Below, piece after piece: positions 49,911 through 57,963 of a DNA stretch of 64,000 nucleotides. The DNA lies in NCBI GenBank assembly GCA_002328075.1, contig DCVT01000031.1, positions 62,001-126,000 of the forward strand, read 5' to 3'. Made by a program: the position numbers and the translations under genes. The stretch is from Anaerolineales bacterium UBA2181. GTDB taxonomy: Bacteria; Chloroflexota; Anaerolineae; Promineifilales; UBA4811. Under the pieces are notes generated by a model, which searched no databases, was not told the origin of the DNA, and saw only the letters and a program-made list of their open reading frames with translations. How positions within the stretch are numbered: position 1 is the first letter of the stretch; each line of letters starts with the position of its first letter.

Positions 49911-51689
49911 ATGGTGTTGCGTTCAGACTCCTCCAGCCGCTGGGTTCTGTTGGCATGCACCGTTGCTGTTCTGTTCGCGGGTTACGGCAGCCAGTCTGCC
50001 GCGGCGCAACCGGACGTTCGCTTTGGCGTGGTGGAAGCCTACGCCGCCCCCGCCGCCGCCTCCCAGGCCGGAGTGGCATGGGAACGGGTGCGCTTCCATT
50101 GGGCAGAGATACAGGCCGGGGGCGAGGGCAGTTGGAACAGCGGCGACCTGACTGACGACTTGCTCGGTCGTGAATTGTCTGCCGGACGACAGCTCGTCGG
50201 TCTGCTCATCGGAATCCCAGATTGGGCCAATGAAAACGGCATTCCACGCGGTCTGGAACTACCTCACACCGATCCCCGCAACACCTGGGCGACTTTCGTC
50301 CGCACGGTGGTAGCACGGTACGCGGGGCGCATCGATCACTGGATTCTGTGGAACGAGCCAGATGTATGGGACGCCAACCATGCTGGTCACACCTGGGGCG
50401 GGAGCGTGAACGACTTTGTTCAGCTCACTCGCGTCGGTTATGTAACCGCCAAGGAGACCAACCCCCAGGCTGTGGTCCACCTAGCGGCAGTCACTCATTG
50501 GTGGGACGCAGCATACGGCCGGCAGCTCTATTTCCAGCGCTTTTTGGAGGCCCTGGTTGCCGACTCGAATGCCGCAGGTAACAACTATTACTTTGACGTC
50601 GCCACCCTTCATCTGTACTTTCAACCCCAGTTCGTCTTTGACCTAACCTCCTACTATTACGGGCTCATGGGCTCGTACGGTATCTGGAAACCCATCTGGA
50701 TCGTGGAGACCAATGCTGCTCCCTCCATGGACCCAGCGTGGCCTGTGGCACAGCCACGATTTCACATCTCGCTGGACGAGCAGGCTGCCTATATGCCACA
50801 GGCCCTGGCCCTGGGACTGGCTGCCGGCGCCCAGCGGATCGCCATCTACAAGCTGATGGACACGCCGGGCGATGCGGCCGCCAACCCGGAACCGTTTGGC
50901 CTGATCCGCGCCGATGGCAGTCCCCGTCCGGCCTTTTCCACCTATCGCGTCGCAACTCAGCTGCTGAACGGCGCAGGTCGGACGACCCGCGATCGCTGGG
51001 ACGACATCGGGCTGGTGACGGTGGAACAACCGGGTGGCACCACCACGGTCCTTTTTTCGCGCGTGCCAGGACCGCGCGTTGCCCAGGTGCCTGCCTTTGC
51101 CAACACAGCGGTGCTGGTCGACATGTGGGGGAACCGGCAGACTGTGACTGCCCAGGATGGTTCCTTTGCCGTTCAACTGCCGGCCGCTCCGTGCAGCCAG
51201 TCCGCTGGAGACTATTGCATCATCGGCGGTCCTACGTTTTATTTGGTGCAGGGTCATCCAGGCGGCCACGAGGCAATCTCGGGCACTCTGGCACCCGTGA
51301 CACCAGATCCGGCGGCGCCCGCCGAACCCGCTGCGACCCAGCCGCCCACTTTTTCTCCTTCGGCGACGCGGACTGTGACCGCCTCACCTTCAAGAACGCC
51401 GAGCCCAACCGGCACGCCATCATCTCCGAACACCGTTACGCCAACCAATACCGGCACCAATACGCCGGTGGTCAAGCCGTCGGGTACCTCGATGCACCGG
51501 TTGACCACTGCTCCGACCACCCGCAGCCCATCAAGATCAACGGAACCAACTCCTTTTGTGGTCTCTCCCGCACCTACCCCTCTGCCAGATTCAGCGTCCC
51601 TGACGAACACACGCGGATCGGTTCTCTGGCTGCTGCTGTTCACTCTGGTTCTGGCGACCATTGTGCTGCTGTGGCGGCGCGCCCACTGA
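49911..51689 (+). CDS. Surface glycoside hydrolase, clan GH-A type
   Basis: 592-residue protein. It has an N-terminal signal segment (about 11-33) and a (beta/alpha)8-barrel domain at about 35-390. The acid/base Glu lies in W-N-E149-P-D and the probable nucleophile in V-E266-T-N. A beta domain follows. A Ser/Thr/Pro-rich linker of about 100 residues leads to a C-terminal transmembrane helix (about 567-587) with R-R. The enzyme is predicted to stand on the cell surface. The fold resembles GH39/GH5-like clan A; the exact family is uncertain. Confidence 0.75.
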   Translation: MVLRSDSSSRWVLLACTVAVLFAGYGSQSAAAQPDVRFGVVEAYAAPAAASQAGVAWERVRFHWAEIQAGGEGSWNSGDLTDDLLGRELSAGRQLVGLLIGIPDWANENGIPRGLELPHTDPRNTWATFVRTVVARYAGRIDHWILWNEPDVWDANHAGHTWGGSVNDFVQLTRVGYVTAKETNPQAVVHLAAVTHWWDAAYGRQLYFQRFLEALVADSNAAGNNYYFDVATLHLYFQPQFVFDLTSYYYGLMGSYGIWKPIWIVETNAAPSMDPAWPVAQPRFHISLDEQAAYMPQALALGLAAGAQRIAIYKLMDTPGDAAANPEPFGLIRADGSPRPAFSTYRVATQLLNGAGRTTRDRWDDIGLVTVEQPGGTTTVLFSRVPGPRVAQVPAFANTAVLVDMWGNRQTVTAQDGSFAVQLPAAPCSQSAGDYCIIGGPTFYLVQGHPGGHEAISGTLAPVTPDPAAPAEPAATQPPTFSPSATRTVTASPSRTPSPTGTPSSPNTVTPTNTGTNTPVVKPSGTSMHRLTTAPTTRSPSRSTEPTPFVVSPAPTPLPDSASLTNTRGSVLWLLLFTLVLATIVLLWRRAH

Positions 51690-51690
51690 T

Positions 51691-51718
51691 TTGCGTGGGC
51701 CGGACTCTGTGCTATAGT
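51691..51718 (+). promoter_or_regulatory. Promoter giving a leaderless PPC-protein mRNA
   Basis: TTGCGT (51691-51696), 16-nt spacer, TATAGT (51713-51718). The usual start point, 7 nt after the -10, would be at 51725-51726, the first base of the ATG. Confidence 0.5.
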
Positions 51719-51725
51719 AGACCTT

Positions 51726-53318
51726 ATGGGCGACACCCGAAACGACAAAACGATACCCGTTTTTGTGATTCCCTTGCTGATAGCTGGCCTCATTGGGGGA
51801 TTGCTCGTGCTTCTTGCAGCCGCGGGAGTTGGGTCAGCGAGCGCGCAAGACAACACGGCCACGTTTACCCATACACCAACCACGACCCCCACACCCACCA
51901 AAACGCCCACACCCACCCCAACCCCTATCCACGCCGATCTCTATGAGCCCAACGACGACTTTAACTCGGCCACCGCGATGTCCGCGCCGGGCACCCTCAC
52001 CCAGCTGACCTTCTGGGGAGGCAACATCGACTATTACAAGTTCTGGGGAAAGGTCGGCCGCACCTACAGGGTCAGGACTACGGTGGACTCGGGCGTTGAC
52101 TCGTATATGCGGGTGTTCGGCCCGCGGCAGGCCAGCCAGTTTATTGGCGAAAACGACGACGCGGCCGGCGATGACCTGGGATCGCTGGTCACATTTACGG
52201 CCGCCGAGGAAGGCTTTTTCTACGTAGAGTTGACCAACGTTGGGCCCCCGCCTCCGGCTGGAAGGACCTACCAACTCAGCGTGGACCTGGTGCCCGGAAC
52301 GGCCACTCCCACGCCGACACCTAGCAACACCCCCAAACCGGCCGCCAGCCAAACCCCGACGCTTACTCCTATCGCGGGGGCTGATCCCTTTGAGCCCAAC
52401 TATGACTTTGCCCATGCCACCATCCTGGCGGCCGGCATTCAGTACGATAACCTCAACTTTGTCCCGTGGACCGGCAGCGACCCGCTCCAGCCGGACAACG
52501 ACTTTTACCGAATTTGGGTCAAGCCCGGCATCTATTACACCTGCGAGACCTTTAACCTCTCGGCCGGGACTGACACCAACATGATACTGTACTCCGGACC
52601 CTCGTTTGACCAGGGGATCGGTGGCAACGACGATCGCGCACCAGGTGACTTTAGCAGCCGGGTTGTTTGGTACTCGGCATATACCGGTTGGCTCTACATC
52701 CTGGTCGGCCCAGTTTGGTCGGGCATTCCGCCCACCCAACTCGCGCCATTCACCTATAGCTTCAAGTGTACCACCGGGCAGCCTCCCACACCGACCGCTC
52801 CGGCGCCGACTGCCACTCGCCCGCCGACATTGGCGGCACCGCTGCCCACCTATACGCCCCTGCCTACCTACACACTATTCCCAACGGTGGACGGCGGGCC
52901 CCAGGCAACGCCCGAATACATGCCCACCGCGTTCCCCGCCACGCCGTTTCCTACTGCCACCCGCTCGCCCATTCCGCTTTTCATTCTGCCCCTGCCTACT
53001 CCGACTCCGGTTGCCCCGGCGGTCCAGGTCGTCACGGTGGACGTGCTGATCTATTACGACGCAAACCAGAATATGAACCCGGAGTTGAGCGAAGGGGTGA
53101 AAGACGTGGCGGTCGCAGTCTATAGCACTGCAACCAACGAGCTGTTGGCATTTGGGTATACGAACGAAAGCGGCGGACTGCGTGTAGGCCCACTGAGTGT
53201 CACCGGGACGGTTCGTGTGGAAATCCCGCTCCTGGGGTACAGTCGGCGCCTGACTGGACCCGCTCAACAGATAGAGATCCGGATTGCGCCCCGACCGTTG
53301 CCTGCCAACATTCCTTGA
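51726..53318 (+). CDS. Surface protein with two PPC domains and Thr/Pro linkers
   Basis: 530-residue protein. A signal/TM segment lies at about 11-40. A T-P repeat linker is followed by the first PPC-like domain (E-P-N-D-D-F through about 190). A second linker leads to a second, related PPC domain (E-P-N-Y-D-F, about 220-345). A Pro/Thr-rich spacer and a C-terminal beta-sandwich of the SdrD-B/CNA-B type (Y-Y-D-A-N-Q-N-M-N-P-E-L-S-E-G-V-K-D-V) come last. No catalytic motif is seen. It probably binds surface partners. It shares overlapping stop/start with the next gene. Confidence 0.75.
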   Translation: MGDTRNDKTIPVFVIPLLIAGLIGGLLVLLAAAGVGSASAQDNTATFTHTPTTTPTPTKTPTPTPTPIHADLYEPNDDFNSATAMSAPGTLTQLTFWGGNIDYYKFWGKVGRTYRVRTTVDSGVDSYMRVFGPRQASQFIGENDDAAGDDLGSLVTFTAAEEGFFYVELTNVGPPPPAGRTYQLSVDLVPGTATPTPTPSNTPKPAASQTPTLTPIAGADPFEPNYDFAHATILAAGIQYDNLNFVPWTGSDPLQPDNDFYRIWVKPGIYYTCETFNLSAGTDTNMILYSGPSFDQGIGGNDDRAPGDFSSRVVWYSAYTGWLYILVGPVWSGIPPTQLAPFTYSFKCTTGQPPTPTAPAPTATRPPTLAAPLPTYTPLPTYTLFPTVDGGPQATPEYMPTAFPATPFPTATRSPIPLFILPLPTPTPVAPAVQVVTVDVLIYYDANQNMNPELSEGVKDVAVAVYSTATNELLAFGYTNESGGLRVGPLSVTGTVRVEIPLLGYSRRLTGPAQQIEIRIAPRPLPANIP

Positions 53319-55021
53319 TGGGTGCGATAGTGTCCAGCAACGACGTTCCCGATCCAGTCATTGGAGAACCGCCCGAGGACTCTGGCGCCTGGGCTGAGCC
53401 GGTGGAACCAGTGCAGCCTGCGGGGGAACGACCCACCGAAGATGGACCACCGGAGGAGCAACAACGTTCTCCCTGGGCCCCTCCCATCAAGGGAAGTCCG
53501 CCCGCGGAACCGGTGCATTCTCCTTGGGAACCTCCCGCCGAGGTAGAACAGGCGGAAGGGGTGGGGGGTTCTCCTTGGGCACAACACACAGCGGGTGATC
53601 GGCCGGCCGCGCAGGCCCCGGTCATTTGGCCATCGCTAGAGGAGGCTTGCCCGGAACCCTGGCCGCCGGAGCACCAGGTTGGATTTCTGGCCCACATCAA
53701 CCTTCCGTTGCCGGTAATCATTGGGGCCACAGTCATAGGACTGATCCTTCTTGTCTATCTTGCGGTGCGGTTGTTCGGCGGCGATGCGGATAAAGACGGA
53801 ATCAAACCGACGCCCGACGCAACGGCGCTGTCGGAGTATGTGGTGCCGACCTCGGACGCACTGGTCACCGACGGTGGGACGCCCCAGCTAGAGTCGCCGG
53901 TCCCGATTTTCATCACGATGAAGGGACTGCAATACGAAGTCCTTCCCTATCCCATCCAGCAGGACGGAACCTGGCGCTATCCGGCCGGCCAGTCTGGTAC
54001 CGCGGTCTGGGTGTATGGCACCATCATCAACTATGCCATTGGCGTTGAGCAGACCAGAGCGAACCTGGCGGTGCTGGAGAGCCTGGCTCCGGGCGATCAG
54101 ATCACCATCACCATGTCTAATAGCGCCGTCTACCGTTTCGGTTTTGTCGGTCGGGGACAACTGGCATCGGCTGGCATCAACCTCTTTGATCAGACCCGCC
54201 CAGGCCTGACGTTGGTGTCGCTGGGCGGCGACCTGGAAACACGCGTGGTGGTGTATGGGGAATTCCTGGGCGTTGCGGAGCAATACCAAAGCGGCCAACC
54301 GGGAATAGTCAGCTTTTCGGTCGGTGAACCGGCACCGCTGGGTGAGACTCGGGTGACCGTGCTGGGAACGTCGTATCTGTACGACGACCCGCGTGTGCCC
54401 GACGGCTGGGCTTTCTATCTATTGGATTTCCAGATTGAAAACCTGTCGCAGGAGGTGCTGGACCCAAATCGGTTCCGGATGGAGTTGCAGGATGGAGTGG
54501 GTACCAGCTACTCGCTTAACCTGCCCGCCAGCCAAGCCGGAACCTTTGGCTTTCTGGCACTCACCATCCCACCCAATACGGTGGCCCAGGGGACAGCGGG
54601 TTATCTGGTGCCGGCGCCGTTAATGGGGCCCAGACTTTCCTGGTCCTTCTCCAGATTGGACCTGCCGGACCGGATCATCAAGGTGATGATCGATTTCGCC
54701 AGTCCATCGGAGGTCATTGACCCGCGTCAGATGGCAGAGATCACTCTACTGGGTGCCGAGTTGTCAGGCGATGGTACACTGCTCTCGGTGTGGGGAACAG
54801 TGCTCAACGGTAGCCAGGAGGAACTCGCCGTCATGATCGATGAGGTGGTCCTCCAGTGTGGCGGCGCCGCGCTGGCATTGAGGGCAGCCGACCCCGCATT
54901 CCCCTGGCAAGTAGAACCCGGGGGGGTGCTTGGTTTCCGGGTTACGTTCCAACGGCCCCCGCTTCCGACGGCTACCTTGATCGTGCTCGGGCGGTCATTT
55001 GAGATCAGCGGCATGGACTGA
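53318..55021 (+). CDS. Membrane protein with sortase-like domain lacking catalytic residues
   Basis: 567-residue protein. An N-terminal Pro/Glu-rich cytoplasmic stretch has three S-P-W repeats. One transmembrane helix follows at about 130-150. A sortase-like beta-barrel region then lies at about 200-320. There, L-x-x-L-x-P-G-D-Q-I-T-I (about 253-264) and L-T-L-V-S-L (297-302) line up with the sortase L-x-x-G-D and T-L-V-T-C. The Cys is missing, the usual His is Asn, and an Arg (309) is kept. The rest is beta-rich and unrecognised. It is coupled by TGATG to the PPC gene. Confidence 0.6.
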   Translation: MGAIVSSNDVPDPVIGEPPEDSGAWAEPVEPVQPAGERPTEDGPPEEQQRSPWAPPIKGSPPAEPVHSPWEPPAEVEQAEGVGGSPWAQHTAGDRPAAQAPVIWPSLEEACPEPWPPEHQVGFLAHINLPLPVIIGATVIGLILLVYLAVRLFGGDADKDGIKPTPDATALSEYVVPTSDALVTDGGTPQLESPVPIFITMKGLQYEVLPYPIQQDGTWRYPAGQSGTAVWVYGTIINYAIGVEQTRANLAVLESLAPGDQITITMSNSAVYRFGFVGRGQLASAGINLFDQTRPGLTLVSLGGDLETRVVVYGEFLGVAEQYQSGQPGIVSFSVGEPAPLGETRVTVLGTSYLYDDPRVPDGWAFYLLDFQIENLSQEVLDPNRFRMELQDGVGTSYSLNLPASQAGTFGFLALTIPPNTVAQGTAGYLVPAPLMGPRLSWSFSRLDLPDRIIKVMIDFASPSEVIDPRQMAEITLLGAELSGDGTLLSVWGTVLNGSQEELAVMIDEVVLQCGGAALALRAADPAFPWQVEPGGVLGFRVTFQRPPLPTATLIVLGRSFEISGMD

Positions 55022-55039
55022 GATGTTGGTTGGCCGTGT

Positions 55040-55205
55040 GCCTGCCCGCCCGGTCAGTGACCGCGCACCCGCCGGCTAACGCCAACACCGCCCCCAGCAC
55101 AGATCGGGCTTCCGCGGCCACGCCCACGTCGACAGCAAAACCGGCCGCACCTTCCAGGTGCTCCTGCGGGCCGTCGAGCGGGTCCACTATCCAGCGGGAC
55201 CGGAT
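55040..55205 (-). pseudogene. Fragment of an inositol monophosphatase-family gene
   Basis: On the minus strand the frame reads R-W-I-V-D-P-L-D-G-P, then E-G-A-A-G-F-A-V-D-V and S-V-L-G-A-V. This matches the IMPase metal motif (W-x-x-D-P-L-D-G-T) and the F-A-V-x-I segment that follows it. Only about 50 residues align and no full gene surrounds it. The T after D-P-L-D-G is Pro. It lies just past the phosphoglycerate mutase stop, in a different frame. Confidence 0.5.
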
Positions 55206-55210
55206 TCGGA

Positions 55211-56797
55211 TCAGCTGCCGACCCGAACACCCGATATTGCCTTTCCGCGGCCCTGCACCAGCCAGCGGTAGCTCTTTTCGATCCGATCCCAGTTCCGTTC
55301 CCGGTCCAGAGCCCAAAAACGGCCGATGATCGAGACGAGCCGGCTGTTCCCGAGACGCGCTGCCTCGTCCTCCAGGGACTGGACGTACTGGGCACCGCTT
55401 TGTGGTCGCTCTCCGCGCCGGCCAAGCATCCCGTGGACATACACCTGCGGTACCTTCTCAGCCTGAGCCATTTGCATCAACGCCTTCAGGTGCTCCAATG
55501 ACCCGTGTGAGCTGTAAAAGGAGACAATGCCAAGTAGGTGAAGCCGGGTGCCATCTCGTCGCGCACCGTTCATCGCCCAGCGGAGCGCAGAGTTCTGCAC
55601 GAATGAACCGTCTGAAACCGCCGTGTCGATTCGCACCCGGTCAGAGGGAAGCCGGCGGCCGGCTCCAATATGCAGGTGTCCCACCTCCGAGTTGCCCACC
55701 GACCCGGCCGGCATCCCTGCGGCCAATCCGGAAGCCACCAAACAGGTGGATGGCCACTGGGATGCCAGAACGTCCATCACCGGTGTTTCGGCTGCGGCGA
55801 TCAGATTGCCCCAGGTCTCCTGGCGCGCTCCCCAGCCGTCCGCGATGAGCAACAATACTCGTCGCGGTTTGTGGGCCAGCGGGCCCGCAATCAGCGATTC
55901 GCCGGTCATGGCGGCCGGTTTGGGTAAACCCATCAAGTGAAGAACCGTGGGAGCAACGTCCGTCAGTGCCCCACCTTCTCGGAGCCGGATGGCGCAAAGT
56001 CCCGACTCTACCAGCATAAGGGGAACTGGGCTATCCGTATGTCCGGTGTCAATAGCGCCATCCGGGTACCGCCACCGCTCAACCGAGCCATGATCGGCGG
56101 TGATGACCATCGCCACATCTGCAGTTCGGGCAGCGTCCACCAGCCGGCCTATCTGCCGGTCCACTGTCTCCACTGCTCGCCGGATTGCCCACTCGTTCTC
56201 CGAATGGCCAATCACGTCGGCGTTTGCCAGGTTGACCGTGATCAGCCTATACGCGGGATCAGCGATCACCTCAAGCGCCGCATCTGCCACCTGGGCGGCC
56301 GAAAGCTCGGGCACCGAACCATAGTCCGATACATGGGGCGAGGGAATGATGATCCGTTCTTCACCCGGCAATACCTCGTCGCTCTTGCCGTTGAGATAAT
56401 AGGTCAGGTGAACTGACTTTTCCGTCTCGACGACCTTGGCCTGCCTGAGCCCATGATAGGCCACCACCTGCGGCAGGGCGTCCCGGATTCGGTCCAAGGG
56501 AGGAAATGCCACCCGAACCCTGAGGGTTCGGTCGTACTCGATCATGGTAACGACGTGGATGCAGATAGAGGGACGTGAAAAATGAGAAAAGTCGGGTTCG
56601 GTCAGGCTCTGGGTAAGCTCAATTTCACGCTCACCCCGGAGGTCGGCAAAAACCAGGTAATCTCCATCCTGAACCCGGCCAATCGGACGACCCGAGGTGT
56701 CTGCCATGACCAGCGGCTCCATCTGCTCGTCGTCTTGGCCTGCGCGGTACGCCTTCCGCACCGCCTCTGCCATGGGATAATCCGGATTGCCAACCAT
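55211..56797 (-). CDS. Cofactor-independent phosphoglycerate mutase, circularly permuted order
   Basis: 528-residue alkaline-phosphatase-superfamily enzyme, predicted to interconvert 3- and 2-phosphoglycerate with Mn2+. Residues 1-303 match the usual C-terminal half. They hold D-G-D, R54/R57, E-T-E-K127, D194/H198, D235-H236 and H253, then D-V-A-P-T-V-L-H-L and M-T-G-E-S-L-I. Residues 311-528 match the usual N-terminal half: A-D320-G-W-G, G-N-S370-E-V-G-H, G-I-V-S-x-x-x-S-H431, and D-R-E-R-N-W-D-R. Thus the order is phosphatase part 2, part 1, transferase. In D-G-R-D the final Asp is replaced (G-R-R-G). No frameshift is seen. The start is 7 nt after the PIG-L stop. Confidence 0.85.
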   Translation of the reverse strand: MVGNPDYPMAEAVRKAYRAGQDDEQMEPLVMADTSGRPIGRVQDGDYLVFADLRGEREIELTQSLTEPDFSHFSRPSICIHVVTMIEYDRTLRVRVAFPPLDRIRDALPQVVAYHGLRQAKVVETEKSVHLTYYLNGKSDEVLPGEERIIIPSPHVSDYGSVPELSAAQVADAALEVIADPAYRLITVNLANADVIGHSENEWAIRRAVETVDRQIGRLVDAARTADVAMVITADHGSVERWRYPDGAIDTGHTDSPVPLMLVESGLCAIRLREGGALTDVAPTVLHLMGLPKPAAMTGESLIAGPLAHKPRRVLLLIADGWGARQETWGNLIAAAETPVMDVLASQWPSTCLVASGLAAGMPAGSVGNSEVGHLHIGAGRRLPSDRVRIDTAVSDGSFVQNSALRWAMNGARRDGTRLHLLGIVSFYSSHGSLEHLKALMQMAQAEKVPQVYVHGMLGRRGERPQSGAQYVQSLEDEAARLGNSRLVSIIGRFWALDRERNWDRIEKSYRWLVQGRGKAISGVRVGS

Positions 56798-56804
56798 GGG
56801 CAGG

Positions 56805-57683
56805 TCAGAACAGAAAACCGGATCGGCGACCGGTGGGTTCGGGATGCAGTTGCTGAAAGTGCTCCCGGGTATTGAACCATCGCCTCAGTCGAACGATCAA
56901 TCGCTCTCGGAGACTGACTCCGGAGTTCAGTCCCAGGCCACTTCCACCGCCCTGGCTGCCGTGGCACGCGCTCGCTTGCTGTTTGAGGCTCAGCACCTTG
57001 CGCACGTCAACCCGGACGTGTATTTGATCGGCCGGTTGACCTATCCGGGTGAGGTCAATGTCCTGATTCTGTCCAAAACGGGCCGGATTCTGGCCTGACA
57101 GCCGCAGGATAAGGGCCAGGTAGCGAATGTACTTCCGGGGAATCACGTGGCAATAGAGCGCCTGCGGTGACCACACGGCCAGCCGACCAGTGAGCTGCTC
57201 GGGAAACCGAGTTGGATCGCCGGCCGCCCGAAACGCCTCAACGACCGCCCGGTGTACATAGATATGGTCCGGATGCGAATAACCGCCGGTCTCGTCGTGG
57301 GTGACAATTACATCTGGCCTGAGCTGCCGAATCAACTCGGTCAACCGGCCGGTTACGCTTTCCAGCGGTTGGTTAATCAGGGCTTCCGGCTGGAAATTGG
57401 ACTCACTGCCCTGCATTCCCGAATCCCGGTAGCCCAGAAAATGGAGCGTTCCTCCCAGGATGTCTACCGCACAAGCAAGCTCCTCGACCCGTCGTTGTGC
57501 CAGGTCCGAATACCCATCCAGGCATTTCCAGCAATCTGGATCCGTCGTTCCTGCTGCGCCATCGGTGACGGTACAAACATGGACGTCCAATCCTTCATGG
57601 GCACAACGGACCAACGTACCTCCTGGCCCAAAAGACTCGTCGTCCGGATGGGCAAAGATGCCCAACACCGCCCCTTTCTTCAT
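56805..57683 (-). CDS. PIG-L/LmbE family deacetylase
   Basis: 292-residue zinc-dependent de-N-acetylase. A-H-P-D-D-E is at 11-16 and H-D-E-x-G-G-Y-S-H-P-D-H further on gives the remaining ligand His. The layout is close to the mycothiol enzymes MshB/Mca or the bacillithiol enzyme BshB, but thiol synthesis genes are not next to it. ATG 57683 follows GGGAGAA. The gene runs directly into the phosphoglycerate mutase start. Confidence 0.88.
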   Translation of the reverse strand: MKKGAVLGIFAHPDDESFGPGGTLVRCAHEGLDVHVCTVTDGAAGTTDPDCWKCLDGYSDLAQRRVEELACAVDILGGTLHFLGYRDSGMQGSESNFQPEALINQPLESVTGRLTELIRQLRPDVIVTHDETGGYSHPDHIYVHRAVVEAFRAAGDPTRFPEQLTGRLAVWSPQALYCHVIPRKYIRYLALILRLSGQNPARFGQNQDIDLTRIGQPADQIHVRVDVRKVLSLKQQASACHGSQGGGSGLGLNSGVSLRERLIVRLRRWFNTREHFQQLHPEPTGRRSGFLF

Positions 57684-57873
57684 CCGCGCTTCTCCCTTCT
57701 GGGCTAGTCTAGCATAACTCCGGGGGGCCAACAAGTGCGCCGGGAGGGGCTGAATACCGGTCTACCAGGGAGCGGGCAAGCGCCCGACGACTGCGCTCGG
57801 GAACCTTGAGGACTGGGCTAGTCAACCGCCAGGACAGGGTTCGGATGAGACACGAGTGTGTTCCGAAAAGACA

Positions 57874-57904
57874 GCGGAGGCTGGGCCAGTGGCCCAACCT
57901 CCGC
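57874..57904 (-). terminator. Terminator of the WD40 lipoprotein gene
   Basis: Long imperfect stem (GCGGAGG-C-TGGGCC / GGCCCA-A-CCTCCGC, loop of 3 nt), 60 nt after the stop at 57964. On the minus strand it is followed by TGTCTTTTC. Confidence 0.6.
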
Positions 57905-57963
57905 CATATGCTCCGCCTTTGCGGCAACTTCAAACAGGAAACGTTGATGGGTTGGACTCGCGG

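Noticed and set aside
51870..51930. Repeated ACC/CCC-rich DNA as a possible tandem repeat array
   Set aside because: It encodes the T-P linker of the PPC protein; the repetition is explained by the protein sequence.
55211..56797. Reading the mutase gene as two separate or frameshifted gene fragments
   Set aside because: There is one uninterrupted frame of 528 codons through the join, with a normal total length and all key motifs once each.
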